Assembly (NCBI RefSeq): GCF_900119315.1 | Contig: NZ_LT827010.1 | Coordinates: forward strand, 758,501 to 822,500 | From: Actinoplanes sp. SE50/110 | GTDB lineage: Bacteria; Actinomycetota; Actinomycetes; Mycobacteriales; Micromonosporaceae | Direction: 5' to 3' | DNA: 64,000 bases | Part shown: positions 59,069-64,000 of the stretch, piece after piece | How the letters are laid out: every line of letters begins with the position of its first letter | Position numbering within the stretch: the first letter of the stretch is position 1 | Position numbers and translations under genes: made by a program | The notes under the pieces: model-generated | Told to the model about the DNA's origin: nothing | The model's database searches: none | Seen by the model: only the letters and a program-made list of their open reading frames with translations

Positions 59069-60210
59069 ACTGCCTCCTCGATCACCTCGGGGCGTTTGCA
59101 GAAGGCGAACCGGATCAGGTGGCGGCCGGCCTCCCGGTGGTCGTAGAAGACCTGGGTGGGCACGGCCACCACACCGGAGCGGGCAGGCAGCCCACGGCAG
59201 AATTCGACGCCGTCGGTCCCGCCCAGCGGCCGGATGTCGGCGGTCACGAAATACGTCCCCTGGGACGGCAACACCTCGAACCCGGCCGCGGTCAGCCCGG
59301 CCGTCAGCCGGTCCCGGTTGGCGCGCAGCCCGGCGGTGAAATCCTGGAAGTACGCGTCGGGCAGCCCCAGCGCGACCGCCACCGCCGGCTGTAGGGGCGA
59401 GGCGTTCACGAAGGTCAGGAACTGCTTGACCCGCAGCACCGCGGAGACCAGCCGGGCCGGGCCGGTGACCCAGCCGACCTTCCACCCGGTGCAGGAGAAG
59501 GTCTTGCCGGCCGACGAGACGCGCAGGGTGCGCTCGCCCATCCCGGGCAGGGTGGCCAGTGGCACGTGCACCCCGTCGAAGACCAGGTGCTCGTAGACCT
59601 CGTCGGTGACCGCGACGGCGTCGTGTGCCTGGCACAGCTCGGCGACCAGGGCCAGCTCGGCCGGGGTGAAGACCTTACCGGTCGGGTTGTGCGGCGAGTT
59701 GAGCAGCGCCAGCCGGGTGCGCGGGCCGAACGCCGCGCGCAGCTGCGCCTCGTCGAACTCGTAGCGCCCGTCCGGGCCGGGGCGCAGCGTGACCGGGCGC
59801 CGGACCGCCCCGGCCAGGGTGATCGAGGCCGCGTACGAGTCGTAGTAGGGCTCGAAGCAGACCACCTCGTCGCCCGGCTCGCAGAGGGCCAGCACCGCGG
59901 CGGCGATCGCCTCGGTGGCCCCGGCGGTGACCGCGACCTCGGTGTCCGGGTCCCGGGTCAGGCCCCAGAACCGCCGCTCGTGCCCGGTGATCGCGTGCCG
60001 CAGGGCCGGGATGCCGGGTAGCGGCGGATACTGGTTGGCGCCGCTCGCCAGGGCCTGCGCGGCGGCCGCCAGCATCTCCGGCGGGCCGTCGGTGTCCGGG
60101 AAGCCCTGTCCGAGATTGACCGCACCGGTGCGCGCCGCGAGCGCGGACATCTCGGCGAAGATCGTGGTCCCGAACGGACGCATCCGTTCGACCAGCGGGT
60201 CCGTGCTCAA
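59053..60210 (-). CDS. Class I/II PLP-dependent aminotransferase
   Basis: The 385-residue protein has the fold type I pattern: AGATEAIAAAVLAL, NSPHNPTGKVF, TDEVYEHLVF and the PLP lysine in SSAGKTFSCTGWKVGW. It resembles the group of N-succinyl-diaminopimelate (DapC) and YbdL-type methionine/glutamine aminotransferases; specificity cannot be settled by eye. TTG 60210 follows AGGGGAG by five bases and avoids overlap with the upstream gene, so it is preferred over the in-frame start at 60264. Confidence 0.88.
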   Translation of the reverse strand: MSTDPLVERMRPFGTTIFAEMSALAARTGAVNLGQGFPDTDGPPEMLAAAAQALASGANQYPPLPGIPALRHAITGHERRFWGLTRDPDTEVAVTAGATEAIAAAVLALCEPGDEVVCFEPYYDSYAASITLAGAVRRPVTLRPGPDGRYEFDEAQLRAAFGPRTRLALLNSPHNPTGKVFTPAELALVAELCQAHDAVAVTDEVYEHLVFDGVHVPLATLPGMGERTLRVSSAGKTFSCTGWKVGWVTGPARLVSAVLRVKQFLTFVNASPLQPAVAVALGLPDAYFQDFTAGLRANRDRLTAGLTAAGFEVLPSQGTYFVTADIRPLGGTDGVEFCRGLPARSGVVAVPTQVFYDHREAGRHLIRFAFCKRPEVIEEAVARLK

Positions 60211-60220
60211 CCGTGCTCCC

Positions 60221-60787
60221 CTAATTGAACGTGAGCTTGTTGCAGGTCGCGGTGGCGCCGACACCGGTCGCGGTGTGCTCGTCGACCGTCTTGCCGTCGA
60301 TGATGGCCTTGCAGGTGATGCTGCCGTCCTGCAGGGACAGCCGCAGCGCGGACACCGAGACGAACGACAACCCGTCCATGCGGACCGCGATCTTCCACGG
60401 CAGCTTCGCCTCGTTGACCGTTTTCGGCAGTCCCAGTTTCTCCGAGTAGATGATCGTGGCGGGGCCGTCGCCGCTCACCTCGTATCGCACCGTGAGCTTG
60501 GTGTGGTCGTCGTCACCACCGGCGGGGAGCTTGGGCAGCCTGCTCGGGGTGGGCAGGGCGGTCGGAATCTTCTGCACCGTCTCCTTGGCCTTGTCCGAGG
60601 TGCGCCGGGCGACCAGCACCACAGTGGTGATCACGCCGCCGCAGAGCAGCAGGGTGATCGCCAGGATCAGCGCGATCAGCGGGGCGTTGCTGCGCCGATG
60701 TTGCCGATAATCCGGTGGCGGGTATCCGACCGGCGCAAACTGTGCGGTAGGCGGATAGTCCCGCGCCGGATCGCGCTGATCGCTCAT
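60221..60787 (-). CDS. MmpS-like membrane-anchored protein
   Basis: The 188-residue protein has a Pro/Tyr-rich cytoplasmic N-terminus, one helix (about residues 36-60, PLIALILAITLLLCGGVITTVVLV) and an extracytoplasmic domain. The pattern VRYEVSGDGPATIIYSEKLG, LPWKIAV and SITCKAIIDG is shared with the MmpS family of transport-accessory proteins, but no MmpL is nearby. ATG 60787 follows AAGGACGAG; the frame is open to 60874. It is probably co-transcribed with the aminotransferase ten bases downstream. Confidence 0.75.
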   Translation of the reverse strand: MSDQRDPARDYPPTAQFAPVGYPPPDYRQHRRSNAPLIALILAITLLLCGGVITTVVLVARRTSDKAKETVQKIPTALPTPSRLPKLPAGGDDDHTKLTVRYEVSGDGPATIIYSEKLGLPKTVNEAKLPWKIAVRMDGLSFVSVSALRLSLQDGSITCKAIIDGKTVDEHTATGVGATATCNKLTFN

Positions 60788-60984
60788 CTCGTCCTTCCGC
60801 CACGCCCCGGGCGGGGGCGTTCCCGCCTGGCCGGGGCTGTTCTGACGGTACGCCAGCGGCGCCCGACGGCTCAATCGCCCGCACCGGCGGCCGCCCGCCG
60901 ATCTATGTTTCCGATCACGTACGATGCGCGTAAGAGTGCTTCTTGCGCATGACGTTTGCGCGAAAGTCGGCTACGCTGCCCGGC

Positions 60985-62868
60985 ATGTGTGGGATCGTGG
61001 GTTACGTAGGCAATCGCCCGGCCTTGAGCATCGTCCTCGATGGCCTCCGGCGTCTGGAGTACCGCGGATATGACTCCGCGGGTATCGCCGTCATCGACGC
61101 CGGCGAGGTGCACACCGAGAAGCGGGCCGGCAAGCTGGCCAACCTGGAGAAGGCCCTGGCGGAGCGGGCCGCCGGTGGAATCGCCGCCGGGCACACCGGC
61201 ATCGGGCACACCCGGTGGGCCACCCACGGCGGGCCGACCGACCGTAACGCCCACCCGCACCTGTCCGCCGACGGCCGGGTCGCCGTCATCCACAACGGCA
61301 TCATCGAGAACTTCTCCCGGCTGCGCGCCGAACTCGAAGCGGACGGGGTCGAGTTCCGCAGCGACACCGACACCGAATGCGCCGCCCACCTGCTCGCCGC
61401 CGAGATGCGGGCGCTGCGCGCGGCCGGTGGCCAGGACGGCCCGGCGCTGCTCGCCGAGGGCATGCGCCGCGTGGTGCGCCGCCTGGAGGGCGCCTTCACC
61501 CTGCTCGCCGTCGACGTCGAGGTCCCCGACGCGGTGATCGCCGCCCGGCGCAACTCGCCGCTGGTCGTCGGCCGCGGCGCCGGCGAATACTTCCTGGCCA
61601 GTGACGTCTCGGCGTTCATCGAGCACACCCGGGAAGCGGTCGAGCTGGGCCAGGACCAGGTCGTCCTGATCACTCCGGCCGGGATCGAGATCACCGACTT
61701 CGACGGCGCCCCGGCGACCGGGCAGGAATTCCACGTCGACTGGGACGCGTCGGCCGCCGAGAAGGGCGGTTACGACTACTTCATGCTCAAGGAGATCGCC
61801 GAGCAGCCGCAGGCCATCGCGGACACCCTGCTCGGCCGGCTCAGCGAGCGCGGCGAGATCATCCTGGACGAGGTGCGGCTCACCGACCAGGACCTGCGGG
61901 ACGTGGACAAGGTGTTCATCGTCGCCTGCGGCACCTCGTACCACGCCGGCATGGTCGCCAAGTACGCCATCGAGCACTGGGTCCGGATCCCCTGCGAGGT
62001 GGAGCTGGCCAGCGAGTTCCGGTACCGCGACCCGATCCTGGACCGGTCCACCCTGGTGATCGCGATCAGCCAGTCCGGCGAAAGCATGGACACCCTGATG
62101 GCGCTGCGGCACGCCAAGGAGCAGAAGGCCCGGGTGCTGGCCATCTGCAACACCAACGGGTCGACCATCCCGCGCGAGTCGGACGCGGTGCTCTACACCC
62201 ACGGCGGGCCGGAGATCGCGGTCGCCTCGACCAAGGCGTTCCTCACCCAGCTGGTCGCCTGCTACCTGATCGGCCTGCACCTGGCCCAGATCCGCGGCGT
62301 GATGTACGCCGACGAGGTCGCCGCGGTCGTCTCCCGGCTTCGCCGCACCCCGGACAACCTGCGTGAGCTGCTCGACAAGATGGAGGACGTGCGCGCGCTG
62401 GCACGCGACCTGAAGAGCGCCTCGACGATCCTGTTCATCGGCCGGCACGTCGGCTTCCCGGTCGCCCTGGAAGGCGCCCTGAAGCTGAAGGAGCTCGCCT
62501 ACATGCACGCCGAGGGCTTCGCGGCCGGCGAACTCAAGCACGGCCCGATCGCGCTGATCGACCAGGGCACCCCGGTCGTCTGCGTGGTCCCGTCCCCGGC
62601 CGGCCGCGGCGTCATGCGCGACAAGGTCGTCTCCAACATCCAGGAGGTCCGCGCCCGCGGCGCCCGCACCATCGTCATCGCCGAGGAGGGCGACGAGAGC
62701 GTCAAGGCCTACGCCGACCACCTCATCGAGGTCCCGCACACCCCCACCCTGCTGGCCCCGTTGATGACCACGGTGCCGCTGCAGATCCTGGCCTGCGAAA
62801 TCGCCGCCGCCCGCGGCCACGACGTCGACCAGCCCCGCAACCTGGCCAAGTCCGTCACCGTCGAATAA
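60985..62868 (+). CDS. glmS: Glutamine-fructose-6-phosphate aminotransferase (isomerizing)
   Basis: GlmS makes glucosamine-6-phosphate from fructose-6-phosphate and glutamine. The start must be ATG 60985 because the nucleophile Cys2 (MCGIVGYVG) has to be N-terminal after Met removal; an upstream frame from 60943 is rejected. Two SIS domains follow (VACGTSYHAGMVAKY, ISQSGESMDTL, GRHVGFPVALEGALKLKE), ending with the typical PRNLAKSVTVE. TACGCT lies seven bases upstream, so the mRNA is probably leaderless and no glmS ribozyme is present. Confidence 0.97.
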   Translation: MCGIVGYVGNRPALSIVLDGLRRLEYRGYDSAGIAVIDAGEVHTEKRAGKLANLEKALAERAAGGIAAGHTGIGHTRWATHGGPTDRNAHPHLSADGRVAVIHNGIIENFSRLRAELEADGVEFRSDTDTECAAHLLAAEMRALRAAGGQDGPALLAEGMRRVVRRLEGAFTLLAVDVEVPDAVIAARRNSPLVVGRGAGEYFLASDVSAFIEHTREAVELGQDQVVLITPAGIEITDFDGAPATGQEFHVDWDASAAEKGGYDYFMLKEIAEQPQAIADTLLGRLSERGEIILDEVRLTDQDLRDVDKVFIVACGTSYHAGMVAKYAIEHWVRIPCEVELASEFRYRDPILDRSTLVIAISQSGESMDTLMALRHAKEQKARVLAICNTNGSTIPRESDAVLYTHGGPEIAVASTKAFLTQLVACYLIGLHLAQIRGVMYADEVAAVVSRLRRTPDNLRELLDKMEDVRALARDLKSASTILFIGRHVGFPVALEGALKLKELAYMHAEGFAAGELKHGPIALIDQGTPVVCVVPSPAGRGVMRDKVVSNIQEVRARGARTIVIAEEGDESVKAYADHLIEVPHTPTLLAPLMTTVPLQILACEIAAARGHDVDQPRNLAKSVTVE

Positions 62869-62904
62869 CCAACCCCCCAACCCCACCCGCTCCACCTGCG
62901 GCCC

Positions 62905-62981
62905 GGGTCGTGCACTCGCCCGGGCTGCTGGTCGGGGTCGTGTGCTTGGTCGGGCTGCTGGTCGGGGTCGTGTGCTCTGCC
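62905..62981. repeat. 30-bp tandem repeat downstream of glmS
   Basis: About 2.5 copies of a 30-bp unit (core CGGGCTGCTGGTCGGGGTCG at 62921 and 62951) lie between glmS and the convergent hydrolase gene. They are non-coding. Confidence 0.7.
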
Positions 62982-62983
62982 GG

Positions 62984-64000
62984 TCATTTCGGGTGTCCGC
63001 CCAGGGTGATGGTGGCGAGGGCGTCGAGGGCCGGCTTGCCGGGATCCCAGTAGCCGAGGTGGCCGCCGTCGGCCTGGGTGTGGAACACCTGGGCGCCGAA
63101 GGCCGGGTCGCTCGGGTCGTGGCCGAACCAGAGGTGCTCGGTGGGCGCCAGCCCCAGGCCCGGCACCAACTCCCGGGCCGCGCCGGCCGGGGAGACCGCC
63201 AGATATTGGATCGGGTCGCTGATCGACGTCGAGGCGAACACCCGGTCGGCCGGCAGGTGCAACTGGGCCGCCGATTCGACGCCGACGCCGGGTGAGCCGA
63301 CGAACACCACCCGGTCCGCGTCCAGGCCGCCGGTCGCCGCCTCGCCGACGACCAGCGAACCGTAACTGTGGCCGAGCACCGTCTGCCGGGCGGCCGCGCC
63401 CTCGTGGGTGGCCCGCAGGCCGTCCTGGAACAACCGCAACGCACCGGCGCCGTCCCGGGCCTGGCGGGCCGACGAGGCCTCGGGCAGGAAATCCGGGGCG
63501 TCGTAGTCGAGCCACAGGACGGCGCTGGTCGCCTCGGCCGGGCCGAGGTCGGTGGCCCGGCCGGCGACCCGCTCGGCGCGGGTCAGCTCACCGTTCAGCG
63601 AGGCCAGGTCCGAGGTCATGCCCGGAACGTGGGTCAGCACATTGGCGGCCCGATCCGGGTCGCCGAAGGCGACCACCGCCCGGCCGTCGCCGGAGACGTC
63701 GAGGCCCATCAGGTACGCCCGGGGGCCCCGGTCGTCGGCCAGCCGGTCCGCCAGGCGGTCCAGACCCTGCACGGTGCCCGCGGTCCCGCCGTGCCGCAAC
63801 AGCTCGTCGCGGCGATCGGCGAGCAGCAACCGGTTGGCCAGGTCACGGTCGGCGGCGGGGATCCCGTTGAGCCCGCCGAAGGCAGTCGGCTCGGTGCCGA
63901 GCAGCCACATCCGCTCACCCGGGGACAGGGCGGCCCACCACAACCGGACCTGCGCCGGGGTGGCCGTGCAACTCGGCCGGTCGTCGGAAGCCGGCGCCAC
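62984..64000 (-). CDS. Alpha/beta hydrolase, DUF1023 family (5' end at window edge)
   Basis: In the window 338 residues are visible. The nucleophile elbow is GHSYGSLVVGEAA, preceded by RVAGRATDLG...AVLWLDYDAPDFLP and followed by GSPGVGVESAAQLHL; the likely catalytic His is near the end (DGGHLGYWDPG). This is the actinobacterial DUF1023 serine hydrolase family with unknown substrate. The GTG at 64000 could be the start, but the gene more likely continues beyond the window because there is no room to see a ribosome site. Confidence 0.85.
   Translation of the reverse strand: MAPASDDRPSCTATPAQVRLWWAALSPGERMWLLGTEPTAFGGLNGIPAADRDLANRLLLADRRDELLRHGGTAGTVQGLDRLADRLADDRGPRAYLMGLDVSGDGRAVVAFGDPDRAANVLTHVPGMTSDLASLNGELTRAERVAGRATDLGPAEATSAVLWLDYDAPDFLPEASSARQARDGAGALRLFQDGLRATHEGAAARQTVLGHSYGSLVVGEAATGGLDADRVVFVGSPGVGVESAAQLHLPADRVFASTSISDPIQYLAVSPAGAARELVPGLGLAPTEHLWFGHDPSDPAFGAQVFHTQADGGHLGYWDPGKPALDALATITLGGHPK

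Noticed and set aside
60785..60984. glmS ribozyme upstream of glmS
   Set aside because: The -10 box lies seven bases before the ATG, so there is no leader to hold a ribozyme, and no ribozyme core was seen.

Overview
This window is a high-GC (roughly 70% by eye) actinobacterial chromosome segment. It contains the core transcription and translation gene block: rplJ-rplL, rpoB-rpoC, rpsL-rpsG-fusA-tuf, the S10, spc and alpha ribosomal protein operons, and later rplM-rpsI. Gene order, frequent GTG/TTG starts, the TTG start of rpoB, the EF-G sequence and the conservon-type signalling operon point to Micromonosporaceae, most likely an Actinoplanes-like organism. The genus is inference from protein sequence recall, not from a search.

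Layout. 1-1553: the end of an ABC exporter pair. 1573-2813: L10 leader and rplJ-rplL. 3220-10854: rpoBC with their own promoter and terminator. 10878-11750: two small membrane proteins. 11874-16557: str operon. 16574-26516: S10 and spc operons. 26584-29605: secY-adk-map. 29637-34068: a DUF1707 gene, then infA-rpmJ-rpsM-rpsK-rpsD-rpoA-rplQ. 34167-38223: truA, an anchored hypothetical, an RsmC-like methyltransferase and an ABC-F ATPase. 38264-43846: a TPP-riboswitch-controlled thiamine operon (thiE-thiO-thiS-thiG-tenI-like-thiD-thiC). 43871-48143 (minus strand): a secretion module made of a SipW-type signal peptidase fused to a DUF5305-like domain and a long acidic Pro/Ala tail, a small secreted protein behind a cyclic-di-GMP-I (GEMM) riboswitch, and a barnase/T1-type secreted ribonuclease. 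48259-54480: a membrane protein divergent from a conservon (histidine kinase, roadblock, DUF742, Ras-like GTPase). 54564-55885: large hairpins and a HemD-like/winged-helix fusion. 56382-57563: rplM-rpsI. 57682-62868: glmM, an aminotransferase, an MmpS-like protein and glmS. 62984-64000: a partial DUF1023 hydrolase.

How the parts work together. Most of the window builds ribosomes and RNA polymerase. SecY, Adk and Map sit in their standard place inside that block. The thiamine operon encodes both the thiazole (ThiO, ThiS, ThiG, possibly TenI) and pyrimidine (ThiC, ThiD) branches and their coupling (ThiE), under one TPP riboswitch. GlmM and GlmS supply UDP-GlcNAc for the cell wall.

The least ordinary region is 43.8-48.2 kb. 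There a c-di-GMP riboswitch, a small TasA/camelysin-like secreted protein and a dedicated SipW-like peptidase lie in one apparent operon, which looks like a c-di-GMP-controlled surface-protein system. Other recurrent signals are a leaderless -10 element 6-7 nt before eight start codons, a shared GACACGCCCGACC leader motif ahead of rpsL, rpsJ and infA, and perfect hairpins at many operon joints. No tRNA, rRNA, CRISPR array, insertion sequence or prophage was seen.
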